DNA from: Carettochelys insculpta
Lineage: Eukaryota > Chordata > Testudines > Carettochelyidae
Direction of reading: 5' to 3'
Length of the DNA stretch: 64,000 bases
Assembly: GCF_033958435.1 (NCBI RefSeq)
Contig: NC_134144.1
Span: 14,935,510-14,999,509 of the forward strand
Shown here: positions 45,000-56,699 of the stretch, one piece after another
Position numbering within the stretch: the first letter of the stretch is position 1
Layout of the letters: each line of letters opens with the position of its first letter
Translations under genes and position numbers: made by a program
Notes under the pieces: model-generated
Seen by the model: only the letters and a program-made list of their open reading frames with translations
Database searches by the model: none
Told to the model about the DNA's origin: nothing

Positions 45000-47230
45000 G
45001 ATCGGCACCATGAAACGTTTCATTTTTTTTCCAGACCTTTCATCTCAAATTGGGACAAAAAAATTGAACTACTGGAATTTCTCATGAGGCAGCTATTGAT
45101 TATTGGCACTGTTTAAATGAAGTGTGCAAGTTCTGATCATTGGATCTGAGAACTGCTCCTGTTACACAGTTATAAATCCAGTGCGTTGCAACTATATTAG
45201 TTTACTCTAATGGAATTACACTAGATTTACACCAGCATGAACTAGATCAGTATTTGTCCCTTTATGTCTCTATTCAGCTAATAAAATTCATTCTAAATAT
45301 GTGGCAAATCCAACAAAACAAGCGCAACAAGCTATGCAGGACATAGTTTAATTTCCTCCACCAGCATCTGGGTTCAGCGTTATAATTAACAGCAGATTTC
45401 CTCGGGATATACCAAACAAAGATGTTGATGCTGAATAGCTGTTTGTCAGAAGAGAAAAAAAAAAAGAGAGAGTTGTATAGATTGAATCAGTCCATATTTT
45501 TAGCACAGGTCCTAAGCAGCTAGGGACAGACTTTAAAATGTATGAAGACATCTGAAGTTGCAGATAGGCTCCTATTGGCATATTCAAAATCACCTATGCA
45601 CTATCCTACATGGAGCCAATCTGCAAATTCAGATGTCTTCAATCCTTTAAAAATCTGACTTTAAACCTTACTGCCCCTCCCACTTGTAGCTTCTCCTGCA
45701 AGAATGTCTCTTCTGGTTCCGCAATGTCAGGGTTAAACCAAGTTGCTTAGAAGCATCTCCTCATTTGGCCCTTAGGCTTTACTTTTCTCCATCCTGAATG
45801 CACCTCGGATGAGCAATTGGCAAACCTCAAAGAGTTTGGAACATGGGCCCCCTTGCACAATCATCAAAACATTTGGATATGTATCCAAAGCTGAACTTGG
45901 ACTGGGTACTCCAGTCCCATGAGAACTGGCTTCTCCTTGGTATTTTGTACCCTATATTTTCCAGTCACAGAGCTGGGGAGAAATTATTCAGGCATCTCAG
46001 AATTGGAGACGGTTTGATTTGATTTCTGCTATAGAAAAGGACAAAGGTCTGGGATGAGAATGCCAAAGGAAGGTTGCATCTTCTTGGAATCCAATTTGCT
46101 CCTCCGTGATCACAATATAGCCCTTTGTCTTTGTGGAATATGCATTCTGTAGTTTGATCTTTTCTCAGAATGTATTGAAGTGCCAGTCGATGTATTGGCG
46201 GATGGGGGTGAGATTTTGGATAATGGCGAAGAAAGTTTACGTTCATTGCTAATTTCGAGATCAGTGATTTCAGCCATGATAAAAAGTTTAGTATGCCAGC
46301 ATAGTGAAGAGGTGCCTGGCCTCTGTGCTGAAAACTTTTCAAGCATGCATTCCAAAGGCAATAATCCTCTTTCCAGCACAGTGAGACTGGTTTCCATTTT
46401 GCACAATGTTGGTGCATACTGAAAATAGTTTCCAACATCTCTTGTTCTGAGTATCCCTCAGCCTGACCCAGTGACATAGAAAATATCTCCTGTTTATCTC
46501 ATTGAAGGTGTACAGAAGGTACTTATTGAGCTGCCGTTGCTGACAATCAGTAGACAATATAGTACAGGTTACTTGGCATGGGACCTCCTAATGGGGTATT
46601 GGCTTCCAAGGAATTTGCAGTTATTGCCTGATAAAATAAAATCTTCCCTGAAATGTATTCTGTGTGACCCCCACTGAAATTAGAAGCAAAGTCAAGCCCC
46701 AACATTCAGATCAAAATCTGGATATTGGAAATCCCAAAGGCCAGGCAACTTGCTTCCGAGATTTTGGTTCACTTCATTGTAAAGAAGAGAGCTTTCATTT
46801 TGTCCTGTGGTAATTTTGGCCCCCACTTCTGTGTGCGACTCCTGGAGTGGGATCCAAGTTTACCTTAAATTGAAATCAGTGGGTTTACATGGATTTAAAT
46901 TGTGTTTGAACAGAGCCAGCTTTCTGCAGTGAAAGCTTAATCTAAAGCCCAAAGACAGATTTTGGCAGTTTGTTTTATGTACAGATATTAACATTGTGAT
47001 CACTTGTTTCTGACATTTAAAAGACTATTTCCCAAAAGTCCATCACTTTGAAATTATGAAAGCACAATGTCTGATCCTATCAATCAGCTTGCTATAACTG
47101 AACCAAGTTTATAATAAAGTTCTACTAGAGCTGAAATATCTCTTGCTCAGGCTTCTCAATAATCTGTGGTTAATACATGGATCTATGGAAGCTAATCACT
47201 TACCTCATGCAATATGAACTAGTATCTAAC
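45000..47230. other. No gene called; unexplained open frames
   Basis: An ancient repeat core at about 45160-45255 has 'ctaatggaattacactagat' and 'ttacaccagcatgaactaga'. The interval 45965-46477 is open on the minus strand for 170 codons, with overlapping frames of 98 and 80 codons on other frames. I recognise no domain, and codon use is unremarkable. I leave it uncalled. Confidence 0.35.
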
Positions 47231-47233
47231 TAT

Positions 47234-47450
47234 CAAAACAAAAAAGCAGTAAAGTAGCACTTTAAAGACTAACAAAATAATTTATTAGGTGAGCTTTTGT
47301 GGGACAGACCCACTTCTTCAGACCATAGCCATACCAGAACAGACTCAATATTTAAGGCATAGAGAACCAAAAATAGTAATCAAGGTTGACAAATCAGAAA
47401 AAAAATTGTCAAGGTGAGCAAATCAGAGAGCAGAGGGGCAGGGGTGGGGG
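47234..47450. repeat. Unclassified interspersed repeat, copy 2
   Basis: Has 'gtagcactttaaagactaac', 'aataatttattaggtgagct' and 'gacagacccacttcttcaga'. It shares the 'gcac...ttaaagactaac' core with the other two copies. Confidence 0.7.
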
Positions 47451-47451
47451 A

Positions 47452-48658
47452 GTCAAGTTTCTTTCCTCCAGCGTAGGGGTAAGAAAAGCTTGTGCTAGCA
47501 GCAAAGCAGTGTGATGTTTATTAGTTAAAATATTTTAATTTAATCCCTGGATCGCCCTGGTATTTTCCAGACTACAATTAAATGTTCAGGAAAACGTCTG
47601 TTTCTGTGTACAGAGCTGCTGTTTCCATAGGATTAATGTTTAGATTATTTAATAAATAATCTCTGAACATTTCTTAGTGATTTATCACATGCTTTTCAGA
47701 CTTTAAACCCAGGGCAAGATCTTCCGCTGGTGTAAATAGATGTAGCACCACAATAGAAAGATGCTGATTGATTGTCGCTGGGAAACTGGCTGATGGCGTT
47801 AAAATGGCTGGTTCAAGCAATAAAGTGTAATAGAAACAAATGTAGGTTGGGGATGTTTTCAATTCTTCCCGTGTTGATGCTGTTCTATTCATAGACAGCT
47901 GTCTGTTTCTAATGGCTCTTTAAGAAGTTGAGTACCCTTTGATTATTTTCTAATTACTCACTCACTAAGAGGTTTGGTGGCTCATTTCAGTTTGTGCAGT
48001 GTCTGGGGTTCTGAGACTCTTTTGGTTGTTGCCAGTCTAGCTTGAGCCTACCATACAGATGAAAGGAGATGCAGAAGCGTGGAGTGTGGCTCACATCTTA
48101 ACAGTGAGTTCATCTCATGGGGCCTTCTCCCCTCCCATTGGTGATGCTGTGACATCTCAGTGGCAATTAAAATTGTTAGTGCACAGCAAGACTGGTTCAT
48201 CCTGGTTTCCAGTTGCTCCCGAAGGTGTCTAAACTGTGCATGGCTATGGAGATCTTAGACCTTGCAGAAGCAACTGGAAACTGGGAGAAGGCATATTTTT
48301 GTGGACCACCAACCAGTGTTCTGTGCCCATGAACCACAGAATTAAAATTGCTGGGAACTATAATGCACTTTCCTAGCTTGTTGGTGGATGAAGGTCAGTT
48401 CTGCGTGAGAGTTACCCTTCTGGGTGTATGGCAAAATTAATCTCTTTATTGGAGTGTTTCCTGTCACATACCCTGGCTTCTTTTGTTCAATACTTTCAAT
48501 ATTAAATAGTGCATGATTTGAATTTGTACAAGGGGCAGGGACATTGTAGGGAGATATTTTTAAAACCTCAGAAATAAATGAAAACAAAACTTTCTTTGTA
48601 CAGTACTTTTGGAAGTAATAACATTTATGTAACTAACTACTCTTCCCTGCTACACTTT

Positions 48659-48696
<38 letters not shown>

Positions 48697-49070
48697 GTGT
48701 GTTTTACCATGCTGTGTGCAGGCCTTTGCTAAGCGACTTTGTTATTGCTTCAGGTTATTCTTTTCTCTCCTGTTCTGTTACTTCAATGGCTTATGTCTGA
48801 AATCTGACCAGAGACTTTTATGCCAGGAACCTTGGGTGAAACCTTCATCCCACTGAAGTTGATGGAAGTTTTCCCATTGATTTTGGTGGGCTCAGAATTT
48901 TCTCTTCTTATAATATTTGTGCTGTGGCCCTTGCTTACTTCAGGACGGTCGCATGTCAGCATGATCAGGAAGGCATCACTGCTGCTCTCTAGCCCCATGG
49001 TGCAAGGCAAGCTGCAATTGGCTCTGAATGTAACTTAAGCCTTTCTGCTTTCTTTTTCTCCTACTTTCTC
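47452..49070. other. No gene seen; ancient core and AT repeat
   Basis: A (TA)16 microsatellite is at 48663-48694. An ancient repeat core is at about 48830-48895 ('cccattgattttggtgggct'). Confidence 0.4.
48663..48694. repeat. (TA)16 microsatellite
   Basis: Thirty-two bases of uninterrupted TA. Confidence 0.96.
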
Positions 49071-49077
49071 TCTATAG

Positions 49078-49229
49078 TGCAAAAGTAGTTTCCCGCACAC
49101 ATTTATATCCTCCAGGAAAGATAGCAGGAGGACAATATTGCCAAACTCCAGGTGGGAGCTGTGGCTGCCATACAGAAATGACATATGTAAAAGTTATCAA
49201 ATATATACAGAAGTGTTTGAAAGAAAAAG
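49078..49229 (+). other. Exon-like frame after a splice-acceptor-like tract
   Basis: A pyrimidine-rich tract ending in 'tttctctctatag' precedes 49078. From 49079 the plus strand stays open for about 75 codons (AKVVSRTHLYPPGKIAGGQY, then CQTPGGSCGCHTEMTYVKVI). A donor candidate, AAG-GTGCGA near 49229, is poor. I cannot assign a family, and the reverse strand is also open (49072-49293). It could be a real exon of an unrecognised gene or chance. Confidence 0.15.
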
Positions 49230-49498
49230 GTGCGATTTCAGAGCAAATCATCTTCGTTTCAATGAGAGAAACAGGCACAGGCTTCCTTCCCAACAGGGGC
49301 CCTTGAAGATTGCTTTAGCAAGGGGCAGCCCTGAAGATCTTTGCCCAGAGCAAAGGCTCTCCTGCACAGGTATGAGTATTGCTGTGTGCAAGTACAGCTA
49401 AGGATACATGCCAGCTGTAGCCTGCTGCTCATGGCAATGGAAAACATTAAGCTCCCTGTGAGCCTGGTCCCGTAACACCTGGCTTACAGGGTTTGAGC

Positions 49499-49701
49499 TG
49501 TAGTTCAGATCCCTTATGTTCCGATTCTCCTCCATTGACTGGCTGGACTATCTCTCCCATGACACATCACATCAGGGATTCTTACGATACACCTGCATAT
49601 CTCCCCAGGGGCGAAGGGGAGCATCATGGGAGGTGTAGTTCAAATGTCTTATGCTCCCATACTCTATGGGCTGGACCCGCTTCCTAGACTACAACTCCTG
49701 G
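49499..49701. repeat. ACTACAACTCCCATGATGC-type repeat, two tandem units
   Basis: Unit one starts tgtagttcagatcccttatg (49499). Unit two starts tgtagttcaaatgtcttatg (49634). Motifs in both orientations are present: gcatcatgggaggtgtagtt (49621-49640) and gactacaactcctgg (49687-49701). Confidence 0.65.
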
Positions 49702-49704
49702 AAA

Positions 49705-51430
49705 GCTCTTTAGAGCACTAGTTTGGGAATAGAAATGTTGGGGTTTGGGCCAATTTGTTTTGATCAAATCACCTCAGTGAAAAGTCAGATTTCCATGGGG
49801 GAAAATATTTATTCTGTGATCAGCTGTACTCTGGAGGTCTGATTTGTTGACTTGCTGTAATCCTCACTGTGTCTGATTGCAGGATCCTTTGTCCGTATTT
49901 GGTATCAAAGTCCTCCATTTCAACCTTCCTGTGGCCTGTAATCAGATCCAGATCCAGTAATTGGCAAAACTTCCGTGTACTTCAGTGGGAACTAGATCAG
50001 GTCCTGTTCTTAGTGAAAATGTTATCCTTTTCAGCACAGATTTTGACTCATTTCAGCTACTTACATATCCATGCACTGGGGGATGATCTGGCCCCTTGAA
50101 ACAAATATCTGAGAGAAGCCATCTGGAAAACAGGGGACCCACAAGGAAAAATATGACACATGGGTACTCAACTGAACAGATGAATTGAGTTGTTATAGCA
50201 ACTTGAGTTCTAAAAACGGTAAAGGATACCGACATGGTGCCACTCCTACTGAAGAATTCACGTGACTGCTCTTGAAAGTCTGACAGTGAGGAAACACCTT
50301 TCTCCTATTATTTTTGAAATCAACACACACAGATTTTGCTGAGGAAGCCTTTGTAAAACATCCTGTCTATTAAAGAGACCAACTCTTTCAGATGCTCTGA
50401 AAAGGCTCGTATTGCGACTTGTCAAAATAAAATAGCAGTGGAAAAAGCTTAGGCATTTCAATTCACGTACAGTATTTGAAAGCTGTCCAGCAGAAATGCA
50501 AGCACTCTGACTCAGAGTACGTGTAGGGCGTAACTGCCGCCAAGGTGACAGCCTGTAGTTGTAACATCAAGCTTGTAACATTGGTCAGTTTCATATATGT
50601 ATATAGGAGATAATGACTCCTTAGAGAATGGATCTGACTATTGGTATTGGGAGAAATACTATTTATTACTAAAAACAGGAGGAGGCTTCAAACACAAGTA
50701 ATTGAAATGTTTAATGGCAAAAAAGCCTGCGGTATACTACAATACTTAGTAGACACTCTGAGTCTGCAGAAATCTTTCTTATTAGGTGCTTGATCTAAAG
50801 CCTACTGATGTCCTTGGGCATCTTTCCATTGATGCTAATGGGCTTTGGCTCAAGCCCCAAAACACTTGTGCATGAAAAACGGTTTGGAGATCTTCATCTG
50901 TTTCCATTTTATTGAAATGAATGTGTTTGAGCACAGCATAGAGTATAATAAAACCTGAGGTCCTCTCTGAAACATGGGAATCTAAACTCTAAGTCAGGGT
51001 TTTGGTTTTTCTTTTAACCAATTGAGTGGCAGGGCTTTTATTGCCAAGTTACTGGTGCTAAAGATAATCTATCCAGTGACATCCGGGGTTACTAACCCCT
51101 CAGCAGGTTTCATGTGGTGAGATAGGAATGAGTCACAAATAATTACCAACATTAAGATCATTCTTTAAGTAGGGACCAAATTCTGGGAATGACGCAAGCC
51201 CATGTACAACTAGGGTTCCTGGGGAAAACCACTGCAGCAGTGCAGTGGAATCCTTCATTTGCCTCAGCCAGGCTGTTGAAGGAGCTGCAAGGCAGCGGCC
51301 ACTACAGGAGGCCACTAATTAGTCTTACCAGTGCTCCTAGAGGCTCAAAAGCCATGAGCAATCAAAGTTAGAGCATCACAGTCAATAATGAGGTTTGAAA
51401 TGCAGCAGGTAAGGGTCTAAGAGCCGCATT
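49705..51430. other. No gene seen; ancient repeat cores
   Basis: Ancient cores lie near 49925-50000 ('cttcagtgggaactagatca') and 50785-50855. There is no domain-bearing frame. Confidence 0.4.
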
Positions 51431-51436
51431 ACCTCA

Positions 51437-51733
51437 GGCCAGTTCTACACCAGACCTGAAAGTCTATCTTAGACACGCTATTCCAGCTACAACAATTGCT
51501 TAGCTGGAATCGACATAACTAAGATTGATTTATCAGGCCGTCTTCACAGGGCGAGATCAATGGGAGAAACTCTCCTGTCAACCTCCCTTATGCCTCACGA
51601 GAATGAGGAGTACCATGGTCGACTGTTGAGCCCTGATGGTTTGATTTTAGTGTGCCCCCGCTAGATGTACTAAATCGAACCCTGGAAGATCAGCCCTGAC
51701 TGGGTCGGTCTTCCGTTAAACATAGACACCCTC
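51437..51733. mobile_element. TIR element, 297 bp
   Basis: Left ggccagttctacaccagacc, right catagacaccctc, a decayed complement. The interior 'gcttagctggaatcgacata', 'gttgagccctgatggtttga' and 'ctggaagatcagccctgact' identify the subfamily of 10836-11131. The end is less certain than the start. Confidence 0.75.
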
Positions 51734-51739
51734 AGTCAT

Positions 51740-54700
51740 GTGCTGTAGATGTACAGGATGTGCTACGTGTTTTCTAATACACAGGGTTGAGTTCCAAGGT
51801 TCAACGGGAATGGTAAGCCCAACACATCCAGCCTTTTCAAAGCCCCAGAGCTAGAACTCTGATGTCAGAACTGTAGCTTTGGAATTTCCAAATTTTTGAG
51901 GCTTTGGCTGCACTGCCTACACTTCTGATCTGAGTACTGGTGGGTGCAGAGAGGTTTCTGTGTATAGCTCTTTGCAGGGATGAGGCCATATTGATTAGAG
52001 CTGGTCAGTAATCTGACAAAAGCCTTTTCATGTAGGAAAATGCTGATTCACCCAGCTAAACATTTGGTGGAAAATGGGCCACTTAAGTAGGCAGAGCAAA
52101 TGGGTAGAAATGTCTGAGGGGGTGAGGTTAGTTAAGCTGTTTGAAACAGATTAGCAGATGCTCACACAGCATGCCCATGGTTCTTCCCCCCACCCCCATT
52201 GGCTTAGAATTATTTCTGCCTCCCTACACCTGACCATATTTCTCAGTCCTATCCACCGATGATCAGCTCTCTTCAAGGACTCTGGCCATGCCAGGTGTCA
52301 TCTGTTCAGAAAAGTATGGTTAGACTTTTTTCCATCTAACTCTTTTGTCACCTAGAAATGACTGAAGGGATTTGCTTAAACATTCCCAATAACGATAATA
52401 GTTAATGATTCACCTTCAGACAGAAACCAACAGTGGAGACTAGTAACCCTCGAAGGCAAATACGAGCAAGAGAATGTGAAATTATAGGCATAGTGCAAAA
52501 AGGTTTGACATATTAATGGCAGGTGTTGTGAACAACCTGCTTAAAATATGTATTCATTTTTATTTTTTTAACTTAGACATACATTTGAAGGAATCTGGAT
52601 GATATCTCCCCAGCTGTGAATAGGCTGAATAGTAATATTTGGGCAGCAAAAAGAATTGTTTTTGCTGTCCCTGTTGACTTAAAATATAAGATAGCAAACC
52701 AAGTGCTGTAGTTTTAGATTTATTGGTGTAAGCCTAGCCCCTAGTGGACATCAGTCCATGGTACAAACCCAAACATAGAGCTAGAATAGGTACACCTCTG
52801 AACAGCTGTCAGATTAAATTACAACTGCCTGGAGATAAAATAGATGTTAGGACAGATTCAACAGCAAAGGTCCCTTTGCTGTGTTCAAGATGGTGCAGTT
52901 ATGGTAAAAATTAGCTAGCAGCTTCTGTAAACAAAATTCTGCCCCACAGTCTCTGCTCTTGTTTTCTATCCTGATTGTCAGAGAAGCTTTTCTTACTGGT
53001 CTTATCTGCCGCACAGCATGATATTTGTGTTGGGCTCACCCCTCCTCCATCCAGAATTCCGTGTCCAGGATTCCACTGGCTATAAGAAAAGCAAAGTGTC
53101 ACATGTATGCAAAATCACCAATACGGACATTGTAACAAAACATCCAGCAGTCTAGAAATGGGTCCCACAGCTAAAGACGTATCTAGAAAGTAAGATCAGA
53201 ATGAGAGTAGTAGACAAGGTGTAGCCGTCCATTTAGCAGAGAATTCACCCATTCCCTACCAGGCGTAGCCATCAGCCTGTCAGGTCAGCCTGTCAAGGTT
53301 CAGCAGAAGCACTGTTTCTGATACCCAGGGGATGTAGGATTTTTGGATTGCACAGAGGGGTTCCACTCCAGGGCAGTTCCTGCTCCCACCTTGCATGGAC
53401 ATCAGGAAAGGAAGGCTGAGGGCCCCACTGCTCAGCAGATCTGTTGTCTCCAGCTCCAGCAACAGGAGAAGCCCTTGCATCCTCAGGCTGGACTGCCTTG
53501 GGAAGGGCAGGATTCAGTCCGCATGTATGCAGGATATGACAAACCCTGGCAGCCAGACCAGGGAGTGGTCCTTGTGGTTGGGTCTTTCCTAATGAAGAAT
53601 CACCAGTTGCTTTCTTCCCCTCATCCTTCTGCTAAGCAGGGAAGTGGGAAACCAAGTTGACTGTGTCACCTCATAGATGAAAGGACAGGAAACCATAAAC
53701 TGATTAAAAATGCGTTCAGACAACAGCAGTGGTTAAATTTTATTCAGTGGTCCCACCTACAGGTTCTGAGCATTCCCAGCTCCCATGGTTTTTAGTGGGA
53801 GTGAAGAGGGCTCAGCATCTTTCTGGATGATGAGATCCAATATTTTTATGTGGAAGCCACTTTTAGTTCCCCTCCAAAGGCTTCCTTCAGCCAAAGCCCT
53901 TCCTTCAGCCAGCCACCAGCGCAGATGTAGAAAGACCTACCATTGCAGTTCTACTGCCAAGGAAGACAGCAGGGGTATGAGAGCCTGTGATCAGAGGACA
54001 CTAGGTCTGGGGGTGGACTTCTGAAACAGCACTATGAAGCCATGTGTTCAGGGTAGGAGAGGAACAAGGCTGGTGGAGTTGCCTCCACACTGATCCAGCA
54101 ATAATCATCCCCAATGTGGCTGGAGGAGCGCCCCAAGAACAAGGAGGCAGTCACGTAGCCAAGAGTAGCAACCAAGGTGCAGCCTAGAAAGGAGGAGTTT
54201 ATCTCCCTTGCCCCTGCAGATGCCTGTGTACCCAACTCCCTACGGTGCTGGAGATGATGACAAAATCCTCTAATCTTCATGAATAAACGGGGATGTGATT
54301 CAGATTAAAACTTTTGCAAACAATAGTGCACCCCCCTGCCGAATTGCCCCCAGCTGGGACCCAGCATTGTCCCTGTGTGCTCTGAAAACTCTCCTGAGCC
54401 TTCCTTGATAATAATTAGTGGCACAGACAGTTTTGAAAACCAAGTTTCACTTTTTTTTTAAAAAAAATCCCCCAGTACCAAAAGCGATTAGAACGTAACA
54501 TGGATTAATTGCTCTGCCAAATGTCATTCCTATAAATCAAATCTGTTTTGCGACATATGAGTGAGTGTCTGTATACTCCAAAGCCATTAAAAATATCTGC
54601 ATAATTTTAAAAGCTGCTAAATGTTGTTTTCTCTCCCCCACCCCACCTCTCTTGTGCTCTCTCTCGTACAGTATGGTATTTTACTCCTATGATGAGAAGT

Positions 54701-56590
54701 TGAATGGCAAGTTTCAGCCAAATTCCATTTTTTTTAACACTGTAGGCATAAAATCTTAACAATGGAGTTCACAGTGGAAATGCTGCTAGGTTTAAATTTA
54801 CAATTTGTTTTCCTTAATTCACCTTTGCTAGGCAACACTCCTGACTTTATCGGGATTTTTGCCTGAACAAGGCTTCAAAATGTAGGCCTTGGTATTCATT
54901 TAACACCAAAGTAGAGCATGCAAAGAAGAAAAAAAATCTGCGAAGTACATCCTTACAAAATGCATACTGATTTTCCTACTCTGCAAATACAGGACTTGCC
55001 CGTAATCACAATCCCCACCCCTACTCTCCGGCAGCCCATATATATAGTATGTCACAAATTTGTGGTCATACACCTTTCCATCAGGAAATGCTGATTCTAC
55101 GGAGCTGAAACATTTCATGGCATCATGTGGATTCCACTGCAACGTTTGACAAAAACCAGACAGGCAGGCAGGCTTGGCAGTTCTTTCCAGCTTGTCCGCC
55201 CACCTGACTCCTTGGCAGGCCACCTGCCTGAGAGCATGAGAGCTGGGATCTGAAGAGGGGGGCAGTCCTCCTCAGCCTCACTCACTTGTCTGCAGCTCCT
55301 TAGCAGTCTACTGGGTCAGCTGCTGTGGAGCCAGGGGTCCCCCACTCCACAGGTAGCTGGATCCCTGACTGCATGGGTAGCTAGTACCCAGGCTTGCAAG
55401 TGGGCGGTGAGGGGAAGCAAGAGAGGCAACCCAACGTTTTTAAGAGGCCTGGAGGTTCTGGCCACCAGCGTTCCACAGTAACAGCAGTGGTGGCTGGAAG
55501 CTGCAGGTCCCTTTGAAACTCCACTTTCACCACAGCATCACTTCACCCCTCTGTAGACCTGAGGGCTGAATGCCCTTGGCCTTGCCTCTTGTGACCGAGG
55601 CTTCACCTCCTCTGGGGGTATGGAGCCACCTCTGCCCACCTTGTCTCTGGGCCCATGGTGGTTGTCAGTCTGGCTGCTGGCTCCACAGGGTGCCTGAGTC
55701 CAGACGCAGCAGTCTCTGGCACCTTGGGCTGACTAGGGAGCTGACGGACATAAATACATTTGGGGCTACTGAGGCAGACGTCTTAGGGTGTCCACAGCAA
55801 CTATTAAGCAGTGGCCTGCCATGGGGAGAGTGTGATAGGCTACACTGAAGCAGAAATAGCCAGGAGGCATTCTGTGTGTGCTGCAGGCTGTGCTGTCTCC
55901 TTCATGATTGCACCAGTCTGTGGTCCTGCCCGTGAAGGGGTGTTGATAGGGCCAAATAGCAGTGCTAGAGGGTGATTTGTGCTCTGTAATCTGGCAGACT
56001 TTGGCAACGCAAAAATTGGAGAGGGGCTGTTTGGAACTTGAGGTATTGAGTAGATTTGGGTAATTTACTTCAAATGTCTCTGAGAAACTCCCTTTCTCAA
56101 ACTGAATTTGGACTGGTCTGGAGAGTCATGAACAGTTACTCCACAGACTTCAATGCCCCTATCCAAAGCCAAAACCAGGCTTGTAGTCATTTGCTTTGCC
56201 CTCGTGTTTGTAAGCCAGCTGTGCAGTGTATTTCAGTCATTAGCTGGGTCTGACAGTCCCTCTCACAGTGCACGAGAGAGTATTTTTCCCCTCAAAGTGC
56301 ATTTCATTTGCCCGTTTTCTGCTTAAATTCGGAGCATTCCAACAGCCTCAGAAACTACAGATAGTAGAAATTTTTGGAGCAAGCATGGCTGGCAGAGTTT
56401 AAGTGTGTGTACAAATACAGTTTTTGTCAAAAAATATATCTTCATGAAAATTTGAATCCCTTTTGGGAAAAAAAATTCATTTCAGTTTTAAATTTACTTC
56501 TATTACAAAGTGAATTTTTCATTTGGCTCTGGAACCATCTGCCTGCCTTTGGAACCAAAACAAAATACTGATTTTAATGTGAAACTAAAC
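51740..56590. other. No gene seen in about 4.8 kb
   Basis: An ancient core lies near 53745-53810. The tract 54480-54570 looks unique and is rich in homeodomain-like words ('ggattaattgctctgcc'). The frames at 53343-53660, 54900-55223 (minus) and 55570-55848 have no domain. A T/A homopolymer junction lies at about 54452-54468. Confidence 0.4.
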
Positions 56591-56594
56591 CAAA

Positions 56595-56690
56595 GAACAA
56601 CAAGCAGTCCTGTGGCACCTTACAGACTAACAGATATTTTGAATCATAAACTTTCGTGGGCAAAGATCCTCTTCATCAGATGCATCAATG
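56595..56690. repeat. Unclassified interspersed repeat, copy 3
   Basis: Contains 'aacaacaagcagtcctgtgg', 'caccttacagactaacagat' and 'aaactttcgtgggcaaagat', matching the plan of copies at 5731 and 47234. Confidence 0.75.
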
Positions 56691-56699
56691 AAGTTTCTC

